Numbered from the stretch's first letter, positions 51,681-60,003 are shown. The stretch: 64,000 bases of DNA from Candidatus Enterococcus willemsii (GCF_009933335.1 NZ_MAEL01000054.1:271149-335148); one strand, 5' to 3'. Numbers and translations are program-made. Notes: generated by a model from the sequence alone, not told the origin.

Positions 51681-52406
51681 GTGAATAAGTTCATGGATAG
51701 ACAGTATTATAAACAAGTAGTTTCAAATCAACACCAATCTCAATTAAAAGTAGGTTCTGATAAAAAATTAATGAGCGATATCTCGTTCAGACATTATAAA
51801 TTGACCAAGCAAGTAGAAAACATGAAGATGAAAGATGGAATAAAATGGTGTTATGGATATTCAAACTATATCAATCATCAAGGAATACCCAATTTACAAG
51901 GTATTCAGCGACAAAAATTTCAAAGAGGACAAATAGTTTTTGTTGATTTTTTCGGAGGGTTTGGTGAAGAATTAACTTTTGACCACAATGCTGTAGTATT
52001 GCAAGCAGGGATTACAGGATTAGTAGTCGCTCCGATAACCTCAGCTCCTAGATATTATCAAGATATAAACAATCCGTTGTTAGTCCAAATAAAACAAAAA
52101 ATTAGTAATCAAGGTAATTTATTGTATAATTCTACTATTAGAATAGACCAACTAAGATATATAAGCCGTAGTAGAATATTGAGAAGACATGGACTGATAT
52201 CTGATGGAACAAAGTTAGACGAAATATCTTTAAAAATATCTCAGTACCTTACTCCTTTTCTATTGAAACAAATGGAAAATGATATAGTAAGAACTAAACA
52301 AAAAGCTAAAGAAGATATAGAACAATTAAATGAAGAAATCAAAATTTTGAAAGAAGAAAACGCCCGATTAAAAGGATTAAATAGAAGTACTGAAGTAGAT
52401 TTTTAA
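51681..52406 (+). CDS. MazF/PemK-like protein with C-terminal coiled coil
   Basis: A 241-residue protein. Residues 75-185 match the MazF/PemK fold: FQRGQIVFVDFFGGFGEE, NAVVLQ, VVAPITSAP, and IRIDQLRYISRSRI. A coiled coil follows (NEEIKILKEENARLKGL). MazF proteins are mostly sequence-specific RNases of toxin-antitoxin pairs, but no antitoxin gene is adjacent. The long N-terminal extension and coiled coil are typical of orphan versions on mobile elements. Start GTG 51681 or ATG 51693. Confidence 0.72.
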   Translation: MNKFMDRQYYKQVVSNQHQSQLKVGSDKKLMSDISFRHYKLTKQVENMKMKDGIKWCYGYSNYINHQGIPNLQGIQRQKFQRGQIVFVDFFGGFGEELTFDHNAVVLQAGITGLVVAPITSAPRYYQDINNPLLVQIKQKISNQGNLLYNSTIRIDQLRYISRSRILRRHGLISDGTKLDEISLKISQYLTPFLLKQMENDIVRTKQKAKEDIEQLNEEIKILKEENARLKGLNRSTEVDF

Positions 52407-52415
52407 GTTTGAGGC

Positions 52416-52444
52416 TTGACAAAATACATTTTGAGAAATACAAT
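52416..52444 (+). promoter_or_regulatory. Strong promoter with no gene immediately downstream
   Basis: TTGACA (52416-52421), 17-bp spacer, TACAAT (52439-52444). A 27-bp inverted repeat (arms 52447-52458 and 52462-52473, GTATGTGATTAA and its complement) sits on the start point. Confidence 0.7.
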
Positions 52445-52449
52445 GAGTA

Positions 52450-52586
52450 TGTGATTAAGAATTAATCACATACAAATAATAATATTTTTCGGTGCATCAT
52501 TCTATTTTTGATGGGACCCTTACACGGATGAAGTGTAAAAGATTTTTTATCCCTTGTGCTTTTTAGCATAAGGGATTTATTTTTGT
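52450..52586 (+). ncRNA. Candidate small RNA
   Basis: From the promoter above to a terminator with stem ATCCCTTGTGC/GCATAAGGGAT (52549-52576) and T-rich tail. A middle hairpin TTACAC/GTGTAA lies near 52520-52537. No open frame longer than a few codons. Length about 135 nt. Confidence 0.5.
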
Positions 52587-52634
52587 TCTACAAATTTGCA
52601 ACCTCCAAATTATGATGCTATAAAGGTCCTTGTA

Positions 52635-52745
52635 ATGGATACTTTTATAATTAGTATCCATCACCAATCCTATTCTATCAATCTTTCATTTTTGATTTAT
52701 AGGGAGATGGATACTTTTATATTGAAATACACTATAAGTATCCAT
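52635..52745. repeat. TATCCAT sites before the short recombinase gene
   Basis: Four copies in two inverted pairs: ATGGATA at 52635 with TATCCAT at 52655, and ATGGATA at 52707 with TATCCAT at 52739. The second pair has extended arms (ATGGATACTTTTATA and TATAAGTATCCAT). The same heptamer is repeated at 57323-57699. Confidence 0.7.
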
Positions 52746-52772
52746 AAATAGTGCATATTTGGGAGGTAATTT

Positions 52773-53348
52773 ATGGGACAAAAAATGATTAATGTCAAAC
52801 CAATAAAAAATAAGGAAACGCTAATTCAATTTGGAAAAGAATTACAAAAGGGCAAACACGGAAAAAGAGATTATTTGATTATGGCAATCGGAATAAAGAC
52901 AGGGTTACGGATTTCAGATATATTGAACCTGAAGGTATCTGATGTGAAAAACAAGACTCAAACAGAAATTATTGAAATAAAAACTGAGAAAAGAAGAACT
53001 CTTCATCTAAAATCCTTAACATCAAACATTATTGACTATCTTAATACAGAGCATGATGGTGAATCTGAGTGGCTATTTCCAAGTCCAACAGATAGTAGTA
53101 GACAACTAGCCAGTCATCAATATTATAAAATTCTACAGAAAGTTTCTGATAATCTAGGGTTAGATTATATTGGCACGCACACACTTAGAAAAACATTTTC
53201 CTACTTCTTTTTACAACAGAATAAAGGAGATATTGTTACTCTGATGAAGATTTTAAATCATAGTAGCCAAGCAGTAACTTTGCGATACGCAGGAATCGAA
53301 GAGGAAGATATTAAAGCAAAGTTAGAAGATTTTGACCCATTTAATTAG
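52773..53348 (+). CDS. Short tyrosine recombinase
   Basis: A 191-residue recombinase consisting mostly of the catalytic domain: Arg in IKTGLRISDILNLKVSD, HTLRKTF near 138, LNHSSQAVTLRYAGI with His and nucleophile Tyr near 160-172. It lacks most of the N-terminal core-binding domain of larger integrases. Such short enzymes often resolve plasmid multimers or invert segments. TATCCAT inverted repeats lie directly upstream, and GGGAGG precedes the ATG. Confidence 0.85.
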   Translation: MGQKMINVKPIKNKETLIQFGKELQKGKHGKRDYLIMAIGIKTGLRISDILNLKVSDVKNKTQTEIIEIKTEKRRTLHLKSLTSNIIDYLNTEHDGESEWLFPSPTDSSRQLASHQYYKILQKVSDNLGLDYIGTHTLRKTFSYFFLQQNKGDIVTLMKILNHSSQAVTLRYAGIEEEDIKAKLEDFDPFN

Positions 53349-53428
53349 GTGAAGCACAATTTTATTAGATTGTGCTTTTTTATTTGATAATAACGAATAA
53401 ATTTTTAGAGTTAATTTAGGCAAACAAC

Positions 53429-53457
53429 TTTTCAAAGTATTGAAAATGAGTTATATT
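53429..53457 (+). promoter_or_regulatory. marR promoter with palindromic operator
   Basis: TTTTCAA/TTGAAAA palindrome (53429-53446) overlaps the -35 (TTTTCA) and precedes TATATT (53452-53457). A second palindrome TGATTAATCA lies at 53473-53482. Both fit MarR autoregulation. Confidence 0.5.
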
Positions 53458-53501
53458 TGATTGGTCAACTATTGATTAATCACATATGAAAGGAGTAATA
53501 G

Positions 53502-53909
53502 ATGAATTTAAGAAAGCTTAGCAAACTATTTTATCAACTTAAACTTGCCAATCAAGAAATGACCACTAAATTTGAAAAAGAAACAGGATTTAGTATTACA
53601 CGTTATGAATTAATGTTGTTTCTGAAAGAGAATGGACAGTGTTCGCAAAAAAATTTGCAAAATGAGTTGAAAATAGATAGTGCTGCGGTCACTAGACATT
53701 TAAAGATTTTAGAAGAAAAAAATTATGTTATACGTGAAAGAAACAAAAATAATAATCGAGAAGTTGTTGTTAGAATTACAGAGAATGCAACAAAAGAACT
53801 GGAACATTGTGAAAGAGAATTTGGTCATCCAAATAAAACGATGATGTCGCCATTGAATGAGGAAGAAGAAAATACTCTCCTAAATTTATTAACAAAATTA
53901 GTGAAATAA
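53502..53909 (+). CDS. MarR-family regulator
   Basis: A 135-residue winged-helix regulator: YELMLFLKENGQCSQKNLQN, IDSAAVTRHLKILEEKNYVI, RERNKNNNREVVVRIT. It heads an operon of quinone-oxidoreductase-like, nitroreductase, monooxygenase and small membrane proteins. MarR proteins of this setting often sense quinones, phenolics or other electrophiles and derepress their own operon. It has no cysteine that would obviously act as a redox switch besides the one in NGQCSQ and one in EHCERE. Confidence 0.88.
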   Translation: MNLRKLSKLFYQLKLANQEMTTKFEKETGFSITRYELMLFLKENGQCSQKNLQNELKIDSAAVTRHLKILEEKNYVIRERNKNNNREVVVRITENATKELEHCEREFGHPNKTMMSPLNEEEENTLLNLLTKLVK

Positions 53910-53947
53910 ATATAGGAAATTAGCTTGGCGAATAAAGGAGAGGACAG

Positions 53948-54961
53948 ATGTTTGCGTATCAAATAAAGCAATACGGAAAGCAAGAACAACTTTTTTTGAA
54001 TGAAATACAAAAACCTGTACTGTCTGAGAATAGTATAATAATCAAAGTTCATTCAGCAAGTTTGAATCCAGTTGATTACAGAATTCGCAATGGTGATACA
54101 AAATTTGTTTTGCGTTATTCAATGCCCTTGACACTAGGGCATGATTTTTCAGGCGTTATAGAAGCTGTGGGTTCAAAAATCACACAATTTAGAGTAGGTG
54201 ATTCTGTATATGGAAGAACACCGATGACAGGGGCTTTCCAAGAATACGTTGTTGTTGGTGAAAATGATATAGCGAAAGCACCAAAAAATCTTTCTCTTGT
54301 TGAATCAGCTTCAGTTCCGCTTGCGGGATTAACTGCCTATCAAGGATTGTTTGACTGGCTTCAACTAAAGGAAAAACAATCTATTTTAATTCTTGGTGGG
54401 TCAGGTGGAGTAGGTCACATAGCTATTCAACTTGCTCTTTTAACCGATGCAAAGGTTTATACGACGGCAAGTAAGGAAGGACAAGCTTTTTTACAACAAT
54501 TTGGAAGTATTGAATTTATTGACTATCATAAAGAAAATTTTTATGAAGTGCTGCCTCCAGTAGATGCTGTTTTTGACATGAGAGGCGGAGATGAACTAAC
54601 GCATTCATTTGATGTTGTGAAAACCGGAGGAAAAATTGCCTCTATCACGAGTATTCCTACGCCATCTTATGCCAAATCAGCAAACATGAATTGGTTTTAT
54701 CAAATGATTTTGCGAGCATTTACTGCAAAAATGTATCACTTATCAAAAAAAAAGAATATTGTTTTTCATTCTTTTTTAACGCAGTCTAATAGACAAGAAC
54801 TCGAAAAAATTACAGAGCTTGTTGAGTCGGAAAAATTGACTATTTCTATTCAAAAGATTTATCCTATTTCAGAGATTAATACTGCTATGAAAGAAATAAG
54901 CAACGGACGTGCGAAAGGGAAAATTGTAGTTGATTTTACGAATAAAGAGAGAAATGAGTAG
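53948..54961 (+). CDS. NADP-dependent quinone oxidoreductase-like alcohol dehydrogenase family protein
   Basis: A 337-residue MDR-superfamily enzyme. N-terminal catalytic domain with SASLNPVDYRIRNGD and LGHDFSGVIEAVGSK, and a Rossmann domain with LILGGSGGVGHIAIQLAL near 150. It lacks the structural-zinc cysteines, as quinone oxidoreductases do. Second gene of the MarR operon; probably reduces quinones or reactive alkenes with NADPH. Confidence 0.88.
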   Translation: MFAYQIKQYGKQEQLFLNEIQKPVLSENSIIIKVHSASLNPVDYRIRNGDTKFVLRYSMPLTLGHDFSGVIEAVGSKITQFRVGDSVYGRTPMTGAFQEYVVVGENDIAKAPKNLSLVESASVPLAGLTAYQGLFDWLQLKEKQSILILGGSGGVGHIAIQLALLTDAKVYTTASKEGQAFLQQFGSIEFIDYHKENFYEVLPPVDAVFDMRGGDELTHSFDVVKTGGKIASITSIPTPSYAKSANMNWFYQMILRAFTAKMYHLSKKKNIVFHSFLTQSNRQELEKITELVESEKLTISIQKIYPISEINTAMKEISNGRAKGKIVVDFTNKERNE

Positions 54962-55038
54962 AATGAAGACCCATAAAAAGCGTAATAGCATAAATTGGTT
55001 TTTAAAAATTATAAATATGAAATGGAAGAGGAAAGAAT

Positions 55039-55677
55039 ATGTTCAAAAATTTAGCAAACAATGATTTTTCAGAAATTACATTTGGAAGAAAGTCTGTTCG
55101 TGGATATGATGAAACAGTAAAAATATCTCATGAAGAAATGCTTGAAATGATTCAAGAAGCAACGACTGCACCATCATCAGTGAATATGCAACCTTGGCGT
55201 TTTGTCGTTGTTGAGAGTGATGAACAAAAATCTAAACTAAAACCATTAATTCGTTTCAATACAAAGCAAAACGATACTTCCTCAGCAATGGTTTTGATTT
55301 TTGGTGACATGCAATGCTATGAATTAGGGGAAGATATTTACAACCAAGCAGTTGAAGAAGGTAAAATGCCAGCTGAAGTAAGAGACCAACAATTGGCTGC
55401 AATTATTCCATATTACAAAAATTTTACTAAAGAGCAGATGAATGATGTAGTAAAAATTGATTCAAGTTTAGCTGCGATGCAATTCATGCTCATTGCTCGG
55501 GCACATGGATATGAAACGAATCCAATTGGAGGATTCGAGTCTGACCAGTTAGCAGAAGCTTTTGGGTTAGATAAAGAGAGATATGTACCAGTAATGATTT
55601 TATCTATCGGAAAAGAGAAAGAAGCTGGATATACTTCTGTTCGATTGGCTGCTGAAAAAATCACTGAATTTAAATGA
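55039..55677 (+). CDS. Nitroreductase-family FMN protein
   Basis: A 212-residue flavoprotein: GRKSVRGYDETVKISHEEML, ATTAPSSVNMQPWRFVVVES (FMN-binding), and MLIARAHGYETNPIGGFE. These enzymes reduce nitroaromatics, quinones or flavins with NAD(P)H. Third gene of the MarR operon. Confidence 0.9.
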   Translation: MFKNLANNDFSEITFGRKSVRGYDETVKISHEEMLEMIQEATTAPSSVNMQPWRFVVVESDEQKSKLKPLIRFNTKQNDTSSAMVLIFGDMQCYELGEDIYNQAVEEGKMPAEVRDQQLAAIIPYYKNFTKEQMNDVVKIDSSLAAMQFMLIARAHGYETNPIGGFESDQLAEAFGLDKERYVPVMILSIGKEKEAGYTSVRLAAEKITEFK

Positions 55678-55691
55678 TGGGAGGGAGAAAA

Positions 55692-55979
55692 ATGAAAATT
55701 ATACAAGCAAATTTTTATGTAAAAAATGATAAAAGAGAAGATTTTTTAGCGGATATAGTACCTTTAATCGCTTCTACACGATTGGAAGAAGGCTGCTTGC
55801 TATATGATTTATATGAATCAGTGGAAAAGAAAAATCAGTTTGTTATGATTGAACATTGGAAAAACCAAGAATCAATTGATAAACATAACCAAAATCCACT
55901 ATTAATAAACTTATTTGGAAAAATGTCAGAATATGCTGAGAAGAAAACAGAATTAATTATCACAGAAAAGGAGGAATAG
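55692..55979 (+). CDS. Antibiotic-biosynthesis-monooxygenase (ABM) domain protein
   Basis: A 95-residue ferredoxin-like-fold protein: ANFYVKNDKREDFLADIVPL, STRLEEGCLLYDLYES, FVMIEHWKNQESIDKHNQNP. Members include quinol monooxygenases such as YgiN. ATG 55692 follows GGGAGGGAG; the open frame extends back to 55674 into the previous gene. Fourth gene of the MarR operon. Confidence 0.88.
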   Translation: MKIIQANFYVKNDKREDFLADIVPLIASTRLEEGCLLYDLYESVEKKNQFVMIEHWKNQESIDKHNQNPLLINLFGKMSEYAEKKTELIITEKEE

Positions 55980-55981
55980 AG

Positions 55982-56341
55982 ATGTCTATAATTTCAACTG
56001 TTTTAATCGTATTTGTTGCTTTGGAATTCTTCTATATCATGTATCTAGAGACTTTTGCAACTACATCAGGTGCAACGAGTAGAGTTTTTAATATGACAAA
56101 AGAAGAATTGAAAAGAAATTCTGTAAGTACTTTATTTAAAAATCAAGGGGTATATAATGGTCTAATTGGTGTAGGGTTGCTGTATAGCGTATTTTCATCA
56201 ACAGCTTCACTTGAAATTAGTCGATTATTATTAGTTTATATAATTTTAGTTGCTTTATATGGTAGTTTAACAAGTAATAAAAAGATTATTTTAACACAAG
56301 GTGGTTTAGCCATTCTAGCACTTGTTTCAACCTTCTTTTAA
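55982..56341 (+). CDS. DUF1304-family membrane protein
   Basis: A 119-residue protein with four membrane helices (VLIVFVALEFFYIMYLETFA; NGLIGVGLLYSVFSS; LLLVYIILVALYG; GGLAILALVSTFF). These features match DUF1304, a family often next to MarR regulators. AAGGAGG upstream; 2 bp after the ABM gene. Last gene of the operon. Confidence 0.82.
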   Translation: MSIISTVLIVFVALEFFYIMYLETFATTSGATSRVFNMTKEELKRNSVSTLFKNQGVYNGLIGVGLLYSVFSSTASLEISRLLLVYIILVALYGSLTSNKKIILTQGGLAILALVSTFF

Positions 56342-56396
56342 AGAGAAAAGCAAAACCACAATCAATTAAGTTTGTGGTTTTTGCTTGTCTCTTTTT
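56341..56396. terminator. Long bidirectional terminator after the MarR operon
   Basis: Arms AAGAGA/TCTCTT and AGCAAAACCACA/TGTGGTTTTTGCT, T-run on the plus strand. It overlaps the last codons of the convergent winged-helix gene. Confidence 0.85.
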
Positions 56397-57280
56397 AATT
56401 TAACAGTATTATATTTTTCTTTATTCAAATAACTTTGAAAATACAAGTCATCTGCATTATCATACTCAGTTTTATTATCAGAAATATAAATGGCATCTTT
56501 AGAATTTTTGTGTAAGGTTAAATAATAGAAGAAATCAACTATACAGGGAATTGCTTGTAACTTATATTGATTATTTTCTTTCGTAAAGTAACAAAGTTCA
56601 TTAGAATCATTCAGATAAACTAAAATATCATTCCTAATAAGCGTGGTATTATTTTTCAAATTTCTAAACGAGACATCTGCTAAGTTAGATTTTATGGCAG
56701 GGATAAATTCTTTAGTTGGAATAGCTAATATATCAACAGTTTCTAAAGAGGTTGTATAATATTTTTCTTGTAGCATATCTGAAAAAGAAGCTACTCTAAT
56801 TGGGAATTTAGTCAATTCGTTGATGATAAACTGACTAAAATACTTTCTATTTTCTTCAGAAGTTAATTGATTGTATCGTTTATTTGCAAGTTTTTTTATA
56901 GATTTATCATTTTTATAGTTATATTTACCTGAAGCAAATACTGAAAGATAGAGCTGTTTGTTCTTATAAGGTGAATCAATTACTTGAATTTTATTGGTAT
57001 ACAAGCCAATTGTAACCAAATATTGAACGACCATTGACTGCAAGTCTAAATCCTTCATATGTTTCAAGTCATAGTTACTAACATAATAGAAGTGTTTATT
57101 TAATTTTCCTCTAGATATTATTTTATTCTTTTTTAAGGTCTTCAGCCGTGCCTCTAGGCTGATACGATTGCATTGCAAGAGCTTAATTAAGGTGTTCTCA
57201 TATATTCCGTTTGATTGGGTAATGATGTCTATTAATTCCTCAGAATCAATTGCCCGATTGTTTACAAAAAGTGTGGTCAT
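56366..57280 (-). CDS. Winged-helix protein with upstream iterons, possible replication initiator/relaxation protein
   Basis: A 304-residue protein. The N-terminus is a winged helix (YENTLIKLLQCNRISLEARL, then KTLKKNKIISRGKLNKHFYY), an arrangement like that of replication-relaxation family proteins. The rest is not recognised. ATG 57280 lies 8 nt after GGAGG; a GTG at 57286 is too close. Seven TATCCAT-like repeats with 16-bp spacing lie upstream, so it probably binds them as initiator or autoregulator. The same heptamer precedes the recombinase gene. Confidence 0.55.
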   Translation of the reverse strand: MTTLFVNNRAIDSEELIDIITQSNGIYENTLIKLLQCNRISLEARLKTLKKNKIISRGKLNKHFYYVSNYDLKHMKDLDLQSMVVQYLVTIGLYTNKIQVIDSPYKNKQLYLSVFASGKYNYKNDKSIKKLANKRYNQLTSEENRKYFSQFIINELTKFPIRVASFSDMLQEKYYTTSLETVDILAIPTKEFIPAIKSNLADVSFRNLKNNTTLIRNDILVYLNDSNELCYFTKENNQYKLQAIPCIVDFFYYLTLHKNSKDAIYISDNKTEYDNADDLYFQSYLNKEKYNTVKLKRDKQKPQT

Positions 57281-57322
57281 ATACACTCCCTCCTATAGTT
57301 TTATCTGTTTTATTTTTAAAAG

Positions 57323-57699
57323 TATCCATTCTCGTAACTATCCATAAGTAACCCTACACACATAACTATCCATTCTCATTTCTATCCATCACTAAGTGGG
57401 TGTATTTGAATAGAAATTTTTCATGGGGTAGCTGTTTTTGAAAATTCATGGAGGTTTCCATTGCGATTTTTCCGAATTCACATCAAAATTGGCATAGTTT
57501 TTAAAAAGTTCTCACAAAAGTTCTCATTTTGTTATCAGCTACTTTTTTTAAAACCTCTTTTTTTAGGGTTGATGGAGGGTTTATGTAGGGTATGAAAATC
57601 TAAAGATGTAGGGGTTATGAAGGGGTTCATAAATAAGTAAATTATCCCTAATTTCAAAAAGTATCCATCTCGTAACTATCCCTTTTAATAACTATCCAT
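57323..57699. repeat. TATCCAT iteron arrays
   Basis: Copies at 57323, 57339, 57367 and 57383, then 57662, 57677 (TATCCCT) and 57693. Most neighbours are 15-16 bp apart. The start of each array is similar (AGTATCCAT, then CTCGTAACTATCC). Between them lies TTATGAA/TTCATAA around GGGG (57615-57632). The 570-bp gene-free region could be a replication origin or a control region. Confidence 0.65.
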
Positions 57700-57800
57700 C
57701 TCTATTTTATCATCTAAAAGTAGGGGATGGAAATTTGAATGTCATCTTTAATAAGTAGTTGACAAAAAGTTTAGTTTCTGACATATAACAGAATAAAAAT

Positions 57801-57822
57801 ATCGCTCAAATGAATGAGCGAT
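57801..57822 (-). terminator. Terminator after the membrane-anchored gene
   Basis: Stem ATCGCTCA/TGAGCGAT with TTTTT on the minus strand. Confidence 0.8.
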
Positions 57823-57851
57823 AAATTAGAATGTATCATAATTCTTAGTTT

Positions 57852-58880
57852 TTATATTTTTGTTAGATAGGTTTTATCAATACCATCGACTGCAATCGCA
57901 GAAAAAGGAGTAATAGTTCTAGAAAAATGAAAGCCATTTTTAAAAGTGACTGCTACTTCTATTGGTTTATTTGCATAATATACAATAATATCTTTTTCGT
58001 CATAAGTATATTTAACTCTATTTCCTGAGGAAGTAGAAACAGACTTATTATTGAATACTTTCCTAGGGTCAGTCATTTTGTATCTATTACCTTTACTATC
58101 TCGCATATCATCAGCATAATATGTTACACCTACAAAAGAACCAAATGTTGGTAAGTTTTTGTTATCTCTGTAAGTTCCGACTTCAAAAACTGGAGAATAC
58201 ACTTCTGAAATATTTATATCATACATATCGATAACGTTTTTACCAATAATAGTTTGTTGTGAAATCTTTTGTTTAGATAAATCAAGAGCTTTTCCATTTA
58301 TGGTAATAGATTTTATATCCTCTATTCGTTGTTCTTTAAAGTCACCAGAATAACTTTTATTTTCTATAGTTAGATTTATTTTAAAATCTGTATTTTTAAT
58401 TTCTTCATTTATTTTATCTAATACCTTTTTTGATTTCAGTAAAGAACGTGCTTTTCCGACATCTTTATTTTCTACAATAAACATATCATAAGAATGGGAC
58501 TTAAATGAATCATCATGATTATTATTTGGATGTTCTTTATTGTAAAATGGACGACTACCTGATTGCCCAAAATTTCTGCCACTTTTATAATCAAAATAAG
58601 TGATATTGCCTTCTCCCATCGTATCTTCTTTTATAGTATTTAGATTGGGAAATGAATATTTTATGTTCTCATCTAGGGACATATATAAATTCCCATTTAA
58701 AGATTTGTAGTTTATGGGGGTATCCAATGCCTCCACAGCTTGCATATTAGAATCAGTAAATATATGAGTCAGTGCAGGTTTTAATTTATCTTTAAATAAG
58801 AAATAACTAGTTCCTACAAATATACTAAAAATAATAATTGCAACGATAATAAATAAACCTTGTGTTGTTCCATTTGTCAT
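57852..58880 (-). CDS. Membrane-anchored extracellular protein, function unknown
   Basis: A 342-residue protein with a single N-terminal membrane helix (GLFIIVAIIIFSIFVGTSYF) and a long polar ectodomain. No lipobox, no cysteine pairs, no recognised domain. Ribosome site GGAGG. Its promoter has a -10 overlapped by a 15-bp palindrome. Possibly a surface or conjugation-associated protein of the element; unproven. Confidence 0.6.
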   Translation of the reverse strand: MTNGTTQGLFIIVAIIIFSIFVGTSYFLFKDKLKPALTHIFTDSNMQAVEALDTPINYKSLNGNLYMSLDENIKYSFPNLNTIKEDTMGEGNITYFDYKSGRNFGQSGSRPFYNKEHPNNNHDDSFKSHSYDMFIVENKDVGKARSLLKSKKVLDKINEEIKNTDFKINLTIENKSYSGDFKEQRIEDIKSITINGKALDLSKQKISQQTIIGKNVIDMYDINISEVYSPVFEVGTYRDNKNLPTFGSFVGVTYYADDMRDSKGNRYKMTDPRKVFNNKSVSTSSGNRVKYTYDEKDIIVYYANKPIEVAVTFKNGFHFSRTITPFSAIAVDGIDKTYLTKI

Positions 58881-58903
58881 TATTAAATAACCTCCTTTTG
58901 TTA

Positions 58904-58921
58904 AATACGGACCGTATTATA
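58904..58921 (-). promoter_or_regulatory. Promoter with operator AATACGGACCGTATT
   Basis: Perfect palindrome with one central base (58904-58918). On the minus strand it overlaps the extended -10 TGCTATAAT (TATAAT at 58921-58916) of the membrane-anchored gene. Suggests repression by an unidentified regulator. Confidence 0.6.
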
Positions 58922-59235
58922 GCAGGTTAGAAATGAAAATAGTATTTTTAATGTCGTATTTATTTTTCTAAAAAGTGGCGAAATATCAAGATACTATGCT
59001 AGTTAATTGGGGAATAATAAACTTGTAAAGTAGGGTATTAGTATGATTGATTTCCTCGACAAGTTCATTAAATGATGTGATAATAAACTTACCTTGACGA
59101 GAACCATTTGAAATATTCACCTCTGTGTGTGATAAAATTTTCATTTACCCTGACTATTTCCAGTTAGTTGGGGTATTTTTGTATTTAAATTTATTTTTGA
59201 ATTAAATTAATTAGAAAGAAAGGAGGAGATTTAAT
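58922..59235. other. Gene-free stretch with terminator at 59146-59180
   Basis: Contains an ATAATAAACTT direct repeat (about 59016 and 59084) and a plus-strand hairpin TACCC...ACTA/TAGT...GGGTA with TTTTT. No gene ends before it on this strand, so it may end a small RNA or protect the recombinase gene from read-through. Confidence 0.4.
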
Positions 59236-59808
59236 ATGGCAAAGAGAGTAGGTTATATCCGAACAAGTAAAAATAATCAAAATCTAGGGGTAGAGGTTCA
59301 AAAAGAAGCATTGAATCTCTATGAAATTGATTCTTATTTCATTGAACAAATCAGTGGAAGGAAAGAAAATCGAAAAGAGTTAAATAGAGCATTGGATATT
59401 TTAGAAGCTGGAGATACGTTAATTATTTATAAAATTGATAGGCTAGGTCGTTCTACTAAGCAGTTAGTAAATATCATGAGTGAACTGCAAGAAAAAGGTA
59501 TCAATTTAATTAGTATTAAAGAAAATATTGATACATCGACACCGATGGGGAAGGTAATCTTTACTATATTATCAGCGATTGCAGAGCTGGAAGCCGATTA
59601 TATATCTGAACGAACCAAAGAAGCATTGGCAATTTTAAAAGAAAATGGCGTTCAATTAGGCAATAGAGGATTAGACGAACGAACTATCAATAAAATTAAA
59701 AAGTTATATGTAGAAACGGATTTAACGCAAAAAGAAATTGCAGAAAAATGTGACGTTTGTATTAAAACAGTATATAATATAAAAAAACGGTATCATTTAA
59801 CCAGATGA
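59236..59808 (+). CDS. Serine recombinase (resolvase/invertase type)
   Basis: A 190-residue recombinase: VGYIRTSKNNQNLGVEVQKE with the catalytic Ser in RTS, YKIDRLGRSTKQLVNIM, the TPMGKVIFTILSAIAELEAD segment, then a C-terminal HTH (TDLTQKEIAEKCDVCIKTVY). Resolvase/Pin family. AAGGAGGAG upstream. Two inverted GAACGTTCGTTT copies downstream could be its crossover site or LexA boxes. Confidence 0.92.
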   Translation: MAKRVGYIRTSKNNQNLGVEVQKEALNLYEIDSYFIEQISGRKENRKELNRALDILEAGDTLIIYKIDRLGRSTKQLVNIMSELQEKGINLISIKENIDTSTPMGKVIFTILSAIAELEADYISERTKEALAILKENGVQLGNRGLDERTINKIKKLYVETDLTQKEIAEKCDVCIKTVYNIKKRYHLTR

Positions 59809-59828
59809 TAGCTGATTAAATATAATCT

Positions 59829-59860
59829 GGTATAATAATTGCCGGTAATGAACGTTCGTT
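59829..59860 (+). promoter_or_regulatory. Promoter-like TATAAT with LexA-type box 1
   Basis: Extended -10 TGGTATAAT at 59829-59837, then GAACGTTCGTTTG, identical over 13 bp to the box in the dinB promoter. The box lies within the near-palindrome GGTAATGAACG/CGTTTGTTACC. Confidence 0.55.
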
Positions 59861-59901
59861 TGTTACCGCTAAAGTATAAAAAAATATAAATACATAGTGT
59901 G

Positions 59902-59948
59902 GTTGATAACTCTGATGTTTTCTTTTCAGAATTATCAGCTTTTTTTAT
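59902..59948 (+). terminator. Terminator between the two boxes
   Basis: TTGATAAcTCTGA / TCAGAaTTATCA hairpin followed by TTTTTTT. With the promoter at 59829 it would delimit a transcript of about 105 nt. Confidence 0.7.
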
Positions 59949-59950
59949 TG

Positions 59951-59966
59951 GTTTTAAACGAACGTT
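59951..59966 (-). promoter_or_regulatory. LexA-type box 2, inverted
   Basis: On the minus strand GAACGTTCGTTT, the inverse of box 1, about 35 bp before the 70-residue membrane gene. Contains the palindrome CGAACGTTCG. Confidence 0.5.
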
Positions 59967-60003
59967 CGATTCATATAGATAAAGAGGAGAAAGGATTGAG
60001 AAA

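Noticed and set aside
51681..52406. Toxin-antitoxin pair formed by the MazF-like gene and the upstream zinc-module gene
   Set aside because: The upstream protein is large, separately controlled by a LexA box and about 105 bp away; it does not look like an antitoxin.
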